Of a stretch of 64,000 nt of DNA, positions 24,043 to 32,678 are shown piece after piece. Position 1 is the first letter of the stretch. Each line of letters starts with the position of its first letter. The position numbers were made by a program, and so were the translations under genes. The DNA lies in the NCBI GenBank assembly GCA_017547685.1, contig JAFYPD010000043.1:1-64000 (forward strand), given 5' to 3'. This stretch comes from Peptococcaceae bacterium (GTDB lineage Bacteria; Bacillota; Peptococcia; Peptococcales; Peptococcaceae). The notes under the pieces were generated by a model. That model worked only from the letters and a program-made list of their open reading frames with translations, was not told the origin of the DNA and searched no databases.

Positions 24043-24058
24043 CAAGAAGGGGTTTACC

Positions 24059-25231
24059 ATGAAAACATTTGTACAGAATCTTGCTGCTGCATACGAAGCC
24101 ATACAAATTGAATATTTTCAGCATCTGCATGCCCATCCGGAGTTATCCTTTGCAGAATATGAAACCAGTGCTTATATCAAAGAACGGCTGACTGCTATGG
24201 AGATTGGGCTGCTGGACGGTATCAGCGGAACCAGTGTGGTGGGCATTCTGCACGGCGATATACCGGGGCCGACCATTGCCTTTCGGGCGGATATGGATGC
24301 GCTGCCGATTCAGGAGGTCACCGGGCTTGCGTGGCAGTCGGTAAACGACGGTGTGATGCATGCCTGCGGTCATGACGGGCACACAGCCACCTTGCTGACG
24401 CTGGCAAAGGTATTATCGGAGCACCGGGAACTGGTAAAAGGCAGCGTGAAATTTATTTTTCAGAGCGCCGAGGAAAAACTGCCGGGCGGCGGAAAAACGA
24501 TCTGTGAGGAAGGCGTGATGCAGGATGTGGATGCCATTTATGCCTATCACTGTTCTTCTATGGTGCCGCTGGGTGTGATTGCCACCACAGCCGGGGCTAC
24601 ATCGGCCTCGGTAGCCAAATACGATGTGGTAATTCACGGCAAGGGCGGCCATATCTGTAATCCGGATCAGGCGCTGAATCCGGTGCCGGTGGCCTGCACC
24701 ATGGCAACCACCATCAATCAGCTGCTGGCAGAGAAAGCCAGCCCGCTGGAGAAAGCCGTTGTGACGGTATCGTATATTCATGGCGGGCAGCGGGAGAATA
24801 TCATCGCCTCAGAGGCAACACTGGGCGGCAGCATTCGCACGTTTAATAATGAACTGACGGCGCAGCTGTTTGCCCGATTGCGGGATGTGTGCCGCGGCGT
24901 GTGTGCGGCCTACGGATGTACCTGTGATGTTTCCACCACACTGGGGTATCCGGCAGCCATCAATACTGCGGCAGAAACCGCACTGATTAATCAGGTCGTG
25001 GACGAACTGGGCTATGAGCGATGGACCACCGAACCGGCCATGAACGGTGAGGATTTCAGCTATTATCTGCTGGAAAAACCGGGCAGTATGTGCTATGTGG
25101 GAATGGCCGCCGATGAGCCGGATAAAATAGCACCGCACCATAACTGTAAGTTTCAGCTGAATCCCAAAGGGCTGCAGGTGGCACTGGAGCTGGAACTGGG
25201 GATTTACTTGAAAGCGACAGGGCAGTGTTAG
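24059..25231 (+). CDS. M20 family amidohydrolase/peptidase
   Basis: 390 residues. Typical of the HipO/AmaA-type amidohydrolases: FRADMDALPIQE, HACGHDGHTATLL (metal ligands), FQSAEEKLPGGGK (catalytic Glu and ligand), and C-terminal PAMNGEDFSYYL. They hydrolyse N-acyl amino acids or related amides in the cytosol with two metal ions. The ATG at 24059 has AGAAGGGG upstream; the in-frame extension to 24023 overlaps the small peptide gene. Substrate cannot be inferred. Confidence 0.93.
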   Translation: MKTFVQNLAAAYEAIQIEYFQHLHAHPELSFAEYETSAYIKERLTAMEIGLLDGISGTSVVGILHGDIPGPTIAFRADMDALPIQEVTGLAWQSVNDGVMHACGHDGHTATLLTLAKVLSEHRELVKGSVKFIFQSAEEKLPGGGKTICEEGVMQDVDAIYAYHCSSMVPLGVIATTAGATSASVAKYDVVIHGKGGHICNPDQALNPVPVACTMATTINQLLAEKASPLEKAVVTVSYIHGGQRENIIASEATLGGSIRTFNNELTAQLFARLRDVCRGVCAAYGCTCDVSTTLGYPAAINTAAETALINQVVDELGYERWTTEPAMNGEDFSYYLLEKPGSMCYVGMAADEPDKIAPHHNCKFQLNPKGLQVALELELGIYLKATGQC

Positions 25232-25261
25232 ATAATGCGAGCGAAAATAAGATAAAAAGAC

Positions 25262-25306
25262 AAATACCCTCTTTGCTGGATATGTTATGCAGCAAAGAGG
25301 GTATTT
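25262..25306. terminator. Bidirectional terminator between M20 gene and rib operon
   Basis: AAATACCCTCTTTGCTG and CAGCAAAGAGGGTATTT pair perfectly over 17 bp around an 11-nt loop, between convergent genes. The A/T ends serve both directions. Confidence 0.92.
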
Positions 25307-25308
25307 GA

Positions 25309-25719
25309 TTAGAAGGGCGTATCAAATACATACCCGCCCCGTACTGTGCGAATGTAGGGCTGATGGCTGCTGCTATCTCCAATTTTCTTGCGCAAATTGG
25401 AGATGGTGTTGGCAACAACCTTCATGGTATTTTCGCTGTCCCTTCCCCACACGGCGCAGAACAATTCCTCTTTGGAAAAAACAGTTCCCGCATTGGAGGC
25501 AAGGAACAGAAGCAAGTTGAACTCGATCCTCGCCAGTGCGACTTTCTTTCCCTTTTGAAAGACCTGTTGCGAGTTCCCGTCTATGGTCAAATCGGGAAAC
25601 GTCAATTTGTATCGTGAGCTGAAAGAAAACTGTTCCGCGTCGATCTGCTCCCGTTTTAAGATCGTAAGTATCCTTTCTTCCAGTTCTTGTCCGGACTCTC
25701 TGGATTGAATGATAATCAT
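25309..25719 (-). CDS. Orphan OmpR/PhoB-type winged-helix regulator, no receiver domain
   Basis: 136 residues. Residues about 60-134 are a complete OmpR/PhoB winged helix (ARIEFNLLLFLASNAGTVF, then AVWGRDSE, VVANTISNLRKKIGD, and IRTVRGGYVF). The first 55 residues are short and do not form a receiver domain, so it is not a two-component response regulator in the usual sense. It lies 21 nt after ribH on the same strand and is probably the last gene of the riboflavin transcript. Similar stand-alone winged-helix proteins occur with gut Clostridia accessory DNA (from memory). Role in rib control unproven. Confidence 0.8.
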   Translation of the reverse strand: MIIIQSRESGQELEERILTILKREQIDAEQFSFSSRYKLTFPDLTIDGNSQQVFQKGKKVALARIEFNLLLFLASNAGTVFSKEELFCAVWGRDSENTMKVVANTISNLRKKIGDSSSHQPYIRTVRGGYVFDTPF

Positions 25720-25740
25720 GGCCGGTGCCTGTATGGGAGG

Positions 25741-26211
25741 TTATTCTGCGTCCATTTCACGGAGCAGGTTGACCATTTCAATGGCGCTGACAGCACAGTC
25801 ATAACCCTTGTTGCCAGCCTTCGTGCCGGCCCGCTCAATGGCCTGTTCGATATTTTCGGTGGTCAGCACGCCAAAGAGGACAGGCACACCACTCTCCAGA
25901 GAAATAGCGGCAATGCCTTTTGAAACCTCGCTGCAGACATAATCATAGTGGGTGGTAGCGCCTCGGATCACAGCGCCAAGGCAGATCACGGCGTCATATT
26001 TCCTGCTCTTTGCCATTTTGGAAGCAATCAGCGGGATTTCAAAAGCACCCGGCACCCATGCGATATGGACATCATCCTCCCGTACATCATGCCGGAGCAA
26101 ACCGTCCATCGCACCGTTGAGGAGCTTTGCTGTAATGAATTCGTTGAAACGGGATGCAACGATACCCACCTTGATATTTTTAGAAACCAGCTTACCTTCA
26201 AATGTTTTCAT
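25741..26211 (-). CDS. ribH: 6,7-dimethyl-8-ribityllumazine synthase
   Basis: 156 residues, full length. Motifs: [29 protein letters not shown], and [20 protein letters not shown] with the catalytic His; then [11 protein letters not shown]. It condenses 5-amino-6-ribitylaminouracil with dihydroxybutanone phosphate, usually in a 60-subunit shell. Last biosynthetic gene of the operon, 24 nt after ribBA. Confidence 0.97.
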   Translation of the reverse strand: MKTFEGKLVSKNIKVGIVASRFNEFITAKLLNGAMDGLLRHDVREDDVHIAWVPGAFEIPLIASKMAKSRKYDAVICLGAVIRGATTHYDYVCSEVSKGIAAISLESGVPVLFGVLTTENIEQAIERAGTKAGNKGYDCAVSAIEMVNLLREMDAE

Positions 26212-26235
26212 AGTATTCGTTCCTTTCTTTATTAA

Positions 26236-27432
26236 TTAGTATTCCAGAATATGTCCCATTCGTGCCTGCTTCGTTTGCAGGTAAAAGCGGTCATAGGGGG
26301 TGGCGGCCATCTGAATCGGGACACGCTGGGAGATTTCCAGGCCAAACTCTGAAAACTGATGAACCTTGTCCGGGTTATTCGTCAGCAGACGCAGGCTCTT
26401 AACCCCCAATTCCTGTAAAATCTGTGCGCCGATAAAATACTCCCGCTCATCCCCGCGAAAGCCAAGCGCAAGGTTGGCCTCTAGGGTATCCATGCCCTGT
26501 TCCTGCAATTCATAGGCGCGCAGTTTGTTAATCAGACCGATTCCTCGCCCTTCCTGCCGCATATAGAGCAGGACACCCCGGCCTTCCTGTTCGATTTGTG
26601 TCATGGCTGCAGCCAACTGCTGCCCGCAGTCACAGCGCAAAGATCCAAAGACGTCGCCTGTTAAGCACTCCGAATGAACACGGCACAGAACATCCTTACC
26701 GTCACCGATCTCGCCCTTTACCAAAGCGATATGGTGTTCTCCGTTCAGGCGGCTGACAAAACCATACGCCTTGAAGTTTCCGTACTTTGTGGGCATATTC
26801 ACCGTCGTCACCAAATCTATTAGCTTGTCATGACGCTTACGATACTCCTGCAAGTCATGAATGGTAATAAACTTGAGTTGAAACCGTTCGGCCAATTCTG
26901 CAAGTTCAGCAGTACGCATCATCGTGCCGTCATCGCGCATAATCTCACAGCAAAGGCCGCACTCTTTCAGACCTGCCAGACGGCATAAATCCACCGTGGC
27001 CTCCGTGTGACCGTTCCGTTCCAGTACGCCGTTTTTCTTTGCCAGAAGGGGAAACATATGTCCCGGCCGCCGAAAATCCTCGGCTTTTGCGTTATCGTCC
27101 ACACAGGCCAGTGCTGTGACCGAACGCTCAGCAGCAGAAATGCCTGTTGACGTGGAGATATGGTCGATGGACACCGTAAATGCCGTTTCGTGGTTGTCGG
27201 TGTTGTGCTGTACCATTTGCGGGAATTTCAGCTTTTTCACAAACATCTCGGACATGGGCATACAGATCAAGCCTTTACCGTAGGTTGCCATGAAGTTAAT
27301 GTTTTCCGTTGTAGCAAACTTGGCGGCACAGATAAAGTCGCCCTCGTTTTCACGGTCGGGGTCGTCCGTTACCAGAATGATTTTACCCTGTCTTAAATCT
27401 GTTAGCGCTTCTTCGATGGTGTTGAAGTTCAT
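26236..27432 (-). CDS. ribBA: Bifunctional DHBP synthase / GTP cyclohydrolase II
   Basis: 398 residues. The N-terminal half (1-200) is 3,4-dihydroxy-2-butanone-4-phosphate synthase ([37 protein letters not shown]). The C-terminal half is GTP cyclohydrolase II with its zinc cysteines ([21 protein letters not shown]) and [14 protein letters not shown]. Together they supply both precursors of lumazine. Second-to-last enzyme of the operon. Codon choice (for example CCC for proline and more non-CTG leucine codons) looks a little unlike the flanking host genes. Confidence 0.97.
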   Translation of the reverse strand: MNFNTIEEALTDLRQGKIILVTDDPDRENEGDFICAAKFATTENINFMATYGKGLICMPMSEMFVKKLKFPQMVQHNTDNHETAFTVSIDHISTSTGISAAERSVTALACVDDNAKAEDFRRPGHMFPLLAKKNGVLERNGHTEATVDLCRLAGLKECGLCCEIMRDDGTMMRTAELAELAERFQLKFITIHDLQEYRKRHDKLIDLVTTVNMPTKYGNFKAYGFVSRLNGEHHIALVKGEIGDGKDVLCRVHSECLTGDVFGSLRCDCGQQLAAAMTQIEQEGRGVLLYMRQEGRGIGLINKLRAYELQEQGMDTLEANLALGFRGDEREYFIGAQILQELGVKSLRLLTNNPDKVHQFSEFGLEISQRVPIQMAATPYDRFYLQTKQARMGHILEY

Positions 27433-27444
27433 ATTTTATACCTC

Positions 27445-28089
27445 CTAAAATCCATAATATGAAAGCATTTCTTTTGTGATGGAGCTGTGTTTTTTATCCG
27501 GTGCAGGCTTCAGCAGTTTTTCAACATACTTGCCGATTATATCTGTTTCCAGATTGACCGGATCCCCTTTGCGCCGATCATGCAGGCTGGTCTTGCCGAC
27601 CGTGTGCGGGATGGCGGACACGGAGAAACTCTCCTGGTCAACCTCTGCCACAGTCAGGCTGATGCCGTCTATTGTGATAGAGCCTTTCTCCACCACATAG
27701 CGCAGGATCGACGGTTCTGCATGGATGGTGTACCATACTGCCGTATCATCCCGCCGGATGCGGGTGATATGACCGATTCCGTCTACATGACCCGACACAA
27801 TATGTCCCCCAAACCGCCCGCTTGCGGGCATAGCGCGTTCCAGATTGACGGCACTGCCGATGGTAAGATGTGAAAAGGCAGATCGGTTGAGGGTTTCGTG
27901 CATGACATCTGCGGAAAAACTGTCGGGAAACAACTGTGTGACCGTCAGGCAGATGCCGTTCACCGCGATACTGTCACCGACTTTTGTATGTTCCAAAACC
28001 GTCTGCGCCTGGATCATCAGCACGGCGGAGTGCTGCCTCCGCGCAATTTGCTTCACAGTTCCGACTTCTTCAACAATTCCGGTGAACAT
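27445..28089 (-). CDS. ribE: Riboflavin synthase alpha chain
   Basis: 214 residues built as two repeated lumazine-binding halves: MFTGIVEEVGTVKQI … VNGICLTV in the first and GHVDGIGHI … IDGISLTVAEV in the second. It turns two lumazines into riboflavin plus the pyrimidine that RibH reuses. The start lies inside the 3' end of ribD (37-nt overlap), so the two genes are translationally coupled. Confidence 0.96.
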   Translation of the reverse strand: MFTGIVEEVGTVKQIARRQHSAVLMIQAQTVLEHTKVGDSIAVNGICLTVTQLFPDSFSADVMHETLNRSAFSHLTIGSAVNLERAMPASGRFGGHIVSGHVDGIGHITRIRRDDTAVWYTIHAEPSILRYVVEKGSITIDGISLTVAEVDQESFSVSAIPHTVGKTSLHDRRKGDPVNLETDIIGKYVEKLLKPAPDKKHSSITKEMLSYYGF

Positions 28090-29177
28090 GGGTAGTCGAC
28101 CTCGCTTTCTATTAAAAAATCCTCACCCAGCCGGATCATGCGGCTGTTTTTCAGACGAAACGCTGTGTCAGGTGTTGGAACACCCATTCCCTCAACCGGT
28201 GTTTTTGCTGTTTTTCCGCCGAACAGTTTGGGAGCGATATACGCCTGCACCTGTTGGACAATACCGCTTTCCAGGGCTGCCCAGTGCAGCGTGCCGCCGC
28301 CCTCCAGCAAGATGCTGTCAATCTGTTCCTGTCCAAGCCGATTCATGAGTTGGGACAGGTCCACGTGACCGTGTTTTTCGTTCAGGCAAAGCACCCTGCA
28401 CCCGGTCTGTATATAGGGGGCGTGTCGTGACGGATCGGTGCAGCAGGTTGCAAGGATCGTTGGTATTGCTTTTGCAGTCATAACAACCTGTGATTGCTGC
28501 GGCGTCCGCAAATGGGTATCGCAAATGATGCGGACAGGATTTTTCCCGCCTTCCATATGACAGGTCAGCGAGGGATCGTCTGCCAATACCGTGCCGACGC
28601 CTACCATGATCCCGCTATAGCGGTGGCGCTGCTGCTGCACATGGCTTCTCGCTGCTTCACCTGTTACCCACCTGGAAGCACCCGTGTAGGCTGCTATTTT
28701 TCCGTCCATCGTCATAGCGTACTTCATAACCACAAACGGATGCTTTGTTGTGATGTAGTGGAAAAACACTCTGTTCAAGCGGTCACATTCGTCCTGCAGA
28801 ACTTTTTCTGTCACTTCAATTCCATGCGCCCGCAGAATGGCAACGCCTTTTCCTGCAACCAGGGGGTTGGGGTCGGCGGAGCCTATGACAACGCGGCGAA
28901 TACCGGCAGCAAGGATCGCGTCTACACAAGGCGGCTGTTTTCCGTAATGGCAGCACGGCTCCAGGGTCACATACATGGTTGCGCCTCTGGGGTCAACCGT
29001 GCAGGCAGCCAGTGCGTTCCGTTCCGCATGGGGCTGACCGTATTTTTCGTGCCAGCCCTGACCGATGATCTGACCGTCTTTCACAATTACAGCGCCTACC
29101 ATCGGATTAGGGGCTGTCCAGCCACAGCCTTTTTCGGCAAGCTGTAACGCCAAACGCATATAATCATTGTCATCCAT
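28053..29177 (-). CDS. ribD: Bifunctional pyrimidine deaminase/reductase
   Basis: 374 residues from the ATG at 29177, which has GGAGGTGAC upstream. A longer open frame reaching to 29372 only reads through the riboswitch RNA. The N-terminal deaminase domain has HAERNAL and EPCCHYGKQPPC (zinc His and Cys). The C-terminal reductase domain has KYAMTMDGKIA and LLEGGGTLHWA. It carries out steps two and three of riboflavin synthesis. First gene of the ribD-ribE-ribBA-ribH operon, controlled by the FMN riboswitch. Confidence 0.96.
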   Translation of the reverse strand: MDDNDYMRLALQLAEKGCGWTAPNPMVGAVIVKDGQIIGQGWHEKYGQPHAERNALAACTVDPRGATMYVTLEPCCHYGKQPPCVDAILAAGIRRVVIGSADPNPLVAGKGVAILRAHGIEVTEKVLQDECDRLNRVFFHYITTKHPFVVMKYAMTMDGKIAAYTGASRWVTGEAARSHVQQQRHRYSGIMVGVGTVLADDPSLTCHMEGGKNPVRIICDTHLRTPQQSQVVMTAKAIPTILATCCTDPSRHAPYIQTGCRVLCLNEKHGHVDLSQLMNRLGQEQIDSILLEGGGTLHWAALESGIVQQVQAYIAPKLFGGKTAKTPVEGMGVPTPDTAFRLKNSRMIRLGEDFLIESEVDYPCSPELLKKSEL

Positions 29178-29190
29178 ATTGTCACCTCCA

Positions 29191-29222
29191 AAAGAAAAAA
29201 CCCTGAACGAAGCGTTCAGGGC
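29191..29222 (-). terminator. Riboswitch expression-platform terminator
   Basis: On the minus strand CCCTGAACG pairs with CGTTCAGGG around CTT, followed by TTTTTTC. It lies between the FMN aptamer and the ribosome site of ribD, so FMN binding would favour termination. Confidence 0.9.
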
Positions 29223-29328
29223 AAGACGGAAAACATAAGTATCTTTGTGTAAAAATAAAACTCCGGAATGAATCAACATCCCAGAGCAATTTCCATTGAC
29301 ACAAAACAGTTCATCCGTTTTGTGCTTC

Positions 29329-29437
29329 GATCTTCTTACATCCAGACTATACTGTCGGCCTCGGAATTTCACCGAATCATGCCTTACGGCTCGCGGGCTA
29401 TACCGCCGGTAGGGAATTACACCCTGCCCTGAAGATT
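29329..29437 (-). promoter_or_regulatory. FMN riboswitch (RFN element)
   Basis: On the minus strand the conserved blocks of the RFN element appear in order: CAGGGCAGGGTG, AATTCCCTACCGGCGGTA, AGCCCGCGAGC, GATTCGGTGAAATTCCGAGG, CCGACAGTATAGTCTGGATG, and a closing AAGAAG. The start pairs with the end (CTTC/GAAG). It controls the rib operon by transcription attenuation through the terminator at 29191. Confidence 0.97.
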
Positions 29438-29570
29438 TCTTATTTGATTATGATGCGATTATAGCACGCCTGTATGTGATTTGCAAGGCTGTCCGGCAAA
29501 CAGGGACGAAACCGGGACAGCTGCACTTTATCTGAATACAGGATGATTATTTTCACCTGTTAAACAACAG

Positions 29571-29653
29571 AAATATGAAGTTGCTTAACCGCATGGGAAT
29601 GCAGCCAGTCTGAAACGCAGTATGTGTACAGCAGTGAGAAGACGGCTTTCTGA
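29571..29653 (+). pseudogene. 3' fragment of a paralogue of the first secreted-protein gene
   Basis: After restoring one deleted base near 29585 the fragment reads KYEVAVTAWECSQSETQYVY and ends SSEKTAF-stop. The last residues of the gene at 45-488 are …VTVWEGSQSETQYVYS-GEKTV. DNA identity is obvious in the CAGTCTGAAAC-CAGTA block. No start or signal peptide remains. It lies in the gap 29178-29720, between the riboswitch and the terminator shared with the penicillin-binding protein gene. The rest of that gap (29440-29570) shows nothing recognisable. Confidence 0.85.
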
Positions 29654-29659
29654 CATTTC

Positions 29660-29705
29660 AAAAACGCGAATCACAGCTGGGTTACCAGCCGCGATTCGCG
29701 TTTTT
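29660..29705. terminator. Terminator of PBP1A gene (usable both ways)
   Basis: AAAAACGCGAATC and GATTCGCGTTTTT pair perfectly; inside them GCTGG and CCAGC pair around GTTA. Ends the minus-strand PBP gene. Confidence 0.88.
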
Positions 29706-29720
29706 GTTGTTAATTCATTT

Positions 29721-32555
29721 TTAGTTTTGTACTGTCAGACTGTTGGAACGGGCTACTTCGGCGTTCTGTTCAGTACAGATAACCGAATAGGAGTAAGCCA
29801 CGCCAGGTTCTGCTGTATTGTCTGTATAATATGGCTCGGTGATGATGCTGTCCTTGCCAATCTGTGCACCGTCACGGAACACGAAATACTGATAACTGCC
29901 GCTGCCAGGTGTATTCCAGGTTAAAGAGACAACACCGCTGCTGCTGCTGCCGTTCAGGGAAATACTGCCGGAAGGCGTCTGCGGCTGTGTATTAGCTGGT
30001 GTTTCGGTAGGTGTGCTGGCTGGCTGCTGTTCCGGCTGCTGCGGCGTAACATCCGTCTGTGCCGCGAAGGACATGATACCGGATACGCCCAGCTGCTGAG
30101 AGCTCACTTCATCAATGGCCACAATTCTATAGTAGTTGGTTGCGCCGCTGACTGGAGCACCGTCAATATAGCTGGTGCCCGATGCAGCGTCTACCAGGTC
30201 ACCGTTGCTGAAATCTGCGGAGGTTGCACGGTGAATCATGTAAACAACCCGTTCGCCCTGCGCTGCAGTCCACTGTAATTCAACAGACTGCAGTGTGCCG
30301 TCAGCTGTGTAGCGGCCGTTGCCGGATAAGGTGATGCCTGCTGCTGCTTCACCGCCATGGATTTCACATTCGGTGGTCAGTTCCAGCACTGCATCGGCAG
30401 GAACCATATTTTCAATCGGTACCCAAGGTTCTTTTCGAACGAGCGCCATTCTGGTTTCGGCAGGACCAGGGCAGCCCGCACTCAGTTTCTGACCGGAAAC
30501 CGGACAAACAGCAACTGGCTGCCATACATCGGAATATGCTTTCGGCACATATTTGCTGTTGAACAGTTCATTTGTTACATATTCAGCCGGTGTATCGCTG
30601 CTGGCCCGCAGACCGGATTTGGTATCGATGGTCACCGTGCTGATGCCGGACGGTGCGGTGAAGTTTTCAGCCGGCAGACCCTGATGAATGGTGTTCATAA
30701 CCTTGCTGAAGATTGGTGCCGACAGGGTGCCCCCGAAGGCATTGCTGCCCAGTTTTTTCGGAGTATCGTAACCAATCCATACAACCCCTACATAATGTCT
30801 GGTGTAACCGGCAAACCATGCGTCTTTGTTATCGGAGGTTGTACCGGTTTTCCCAGCTGTCTGATGACCTTTTACTTTTGCACGGGAACCGGTACCGCTG
30901 GTGGCTGCATCGGTCAGGCAGCTGGTCAGCAGATAAGCGCTCTGTTCTGTCATCACAGGTTCCTTCTTGGTATCGTGTTCCCATAAAACTTTACCGTTCT
31001 GGTCAGTAATTTTGGTGATGGCGTAAGGCTCGATATATACCCCGTTATTGGCAAATGCGCCGTAAGCGCCTGCCATTTCCAGAGGGGAGGCCCCTGTGGT
31101 TAAACCGCCCAGTGCGGTGGACAGGTTCCGGTCATCATCGGTCATTTTGGAAAAGCCCAGCTTTTTCGCGAATTTATAGCATTCGTCGATACCTGTCATT
31201 TCCATTGTTTTCACAGCCACAACGTTCAGAGAGGATACAATCCCTTTGCGGATGGTAACCAGACCGTTGTAGGTGCGGTTGCTGTTTTTAAATACATGAC
31301 CGCTGTAATCTTTCGGATAATCGTCTACTACAGTACCCGGACCATAGCCGGCTTCAAAGGCCGGTGCATAAACGGCAATCGGCTTGAAGGAAGAACCAGG
31401 CTGACGGAACGACTGGGTTGCACGGTTCAGCTCACGGGCAGCTTCCTGATGGCGGCCGCCCACAATACCGCGGATTGCACCGGTTTCGGGATCGGTAACA
31501 ACCATCGCTGCCTGAATACTTTCGTTCGGGAAGTTGCTGTCGTCGTTGAATACTTCTTCCATGCGGCCCTGTACAGCAGGATCCATGGTGGTGTGAATGA
31601 TGTAACCGCCGGTGTACAGCGCTTTGTCGTTATCTTCCAGTCCCAGTGCTACCAGAGATTCTTCAATGATATGGTTGATAAAGGACTGGTATGGTGTGAT
31701 ACCGTTATTTGCTTTTGCAGTGACACGCACATCAGACAGCTGAATTTCTGTTGCTTTGTACTGCTCTGCTTCTTCCGCGGTGATGAATTCGCATTCCGCC
31801 ATCTGGTCCAGTACCAGATTACGGCGTTTCAGCGCATTTTCCGGGAATCCGATTGGCGACCACCTGGACGGGTTCTGGATACAACCGGCCAGCATAGCGG
31901 CTTCCGGCACGGTTAATTCGCTGGCATGTTTGGCAAAGAAATATTCTGCCGCAGCCTCGATACCGTAGGCCCCGCCGCCGAAGTAGGCGCGGTTCAGATA
32001 ATGCGTAATAATTTCATCCTTGCTGTACTCTTTTTCCACTTCCATCGCCAGAATTGCTTCTTTGAGTTTTCTGGTGTAGGATTTTTCGGTACGGTCCAGA
32101 AATACCAGCCCGGTCAGCTGCTGGGTGATGGTACTGCCGCCCTGCACAATGCCGCCGGCTTTGATATTGGCAATCATGGCGCCGCCGATACGAATGGGGT
32201 CAATCCCGTTGTGGGTGTAAAACCGCTGGTCTTCGATGGCCACCAGTGCATTGACTGCATTTGGCGAGATTTCATTAAAGTCCACCGGCACCCGGTTTTC
32301 TCCGGCATGCAGATTTCCGACAGAGTTTCCATCTTTGTCCAGGATGCTGGTGGTAACCGAATAGCTGTCCAGGTCTACACTCTCTAAGTCTGGCGTATCT
32401 TTTGCGATACTGAAGCATACGCCGGCCACAACACCGCAGCCGATGATGCCGCAGACCAGAATCACAGCAAACAGAATCCGGAACCAATGGATTTTATATC
32501 TGGTTTTTGTTTTCTTTTTTGGAGAAGGATTTTGACTTCTCTTGTTTTCAGTCAT
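29721..32555 (-). CDS. Class A penicillin-binding protein (PBP1A) with FN3-like tail
   Basis: 944 residues. The ATG at 32555 has AAAGGAGG upstream. Basic cytosolic end, one membrane helix (about 25-50), then a GT51 transglycosylase domain (IEDQRFYTHNGIDPIRI; GGSTITQQLTG) and a transpeptidase domain with PGSSFKPI (SXXK), VSSLNVV (SXN) and GKTGTTSD (KTG). After about residue 750 come two fibronectin-III-like modules (VVYMIHRATSADFSNG; QYFVFRDGAQIG) joined by a Pro/Thr/Gln-rich linker. It polymerises and cross-links peptidoglycan outside the membrane. Divergent from the gerA operon. Confidence 0.95.
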   Translation of the reverse strand: MTENKRSQNPSPKKKTKTRYKIHWFRILFAVILVCGIIGCGVVAGVCFSIAKDTPDLESVDLDSYSVTTSILDKDGNSVGNLHAGENRVPVDFNEISPNAVNALVAIEDQRFYTHNGIDPIRIGGAMIANIKAGGIVQGGSTITQQLTGLVFLDRTEKSYTRKLKEAILAMEVEKEYSKDEIITHYLNRAYFGGGAYGIEAAAEYFFAKHASELTVPEAAMLAGCIQNPSRWSPIGFPENALKRRNLVLDQMAECEFITAEEAEQYKATEIQLSDVRVTAKANNGITPYQSFINHIIEESLVALGLEDNDKALYTGGYIIHTTMDPAVQGRMEEVFNDDSNFPNESIQAAMVVTDPETGAIRGIVGGRHQEAARELNRATQSFRQPGSSFKPIAVYAPAFEAGYGPGTVVDDYPKDYSGHVFKNSNRTYNGLVTIRKGIVSSLNVVAVKTMEMTGIDECYKFAKKLGFSKMTDDDRNLSTALGGLTTGASPLEMAGAYGAFANNGVYIEPYAITKITDQNGKVLWEHDTKKEPVMTEQSAYLLTSCLTDAATSGTGSRAKVKGHQTAGKTGTTSDNKDAWFAGYTRHYVGVVWIGYDTPKKLGSNAFGGTLSAPIFSKVMNTIHQGLPAENFTAPSGISTVTIDTKSGLRASSDTPAEYVTNELFNSKYVPKAYSDVWQPVAVCPVSGQKLSAGCPGPAETRMALVRKEPWVPIENMVPADAVLELTTECEIHGGEAAAGITLSGNGRYTADGTLQSVELQWTAAQGERVVYMIHRATSADFSNGDLVDAASGTSYIDGAPVSGATNYYRIVAIDEVSSQQLGVSGIMSFAAQTDVTPQQPEQQPASTPTETPANTQPQTPSGSISLNGSSSSGVVSLTWNTPGSGSYQYFVFRDGAQIGKDSIITEPYYTDNTAEPGVAYSYSVICTEQNAEVARSNSLTVQN

Positions 32556-32579
32556 AAAAAGACCTCCTTTAATCAACTT

Positions 32580-32608
32580 ATTATATCACACAAGTACAGA
32601 ATAGGCAA
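32580..32608 (-). promoter_or_regulatory. Promoter of PBP1A gene
   Basis: Minus strand: TTGCCT, 17-nt spacer, TATAAT, 24 nt before the start codon's upstream side. No matching sigma-A site is evident for the divergent ger operon, which would be expected to use a forespore sigma factor. Confidence 0.8.
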
Positions 32609-32678
32609 AAGTTTTAGTCACATTCCGGTGTATAGTGAAACAGGCTGCGGGAATACTAAGGAAAAAAAGGAGGGCGTT

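Noticed and set aside
29178-29372. In-frame extension of ribD (65 more residues)
   Set aside because: This stretch is the FMN aptamer and its terminator, and a good ribosome site lies before the ATG at 29177.
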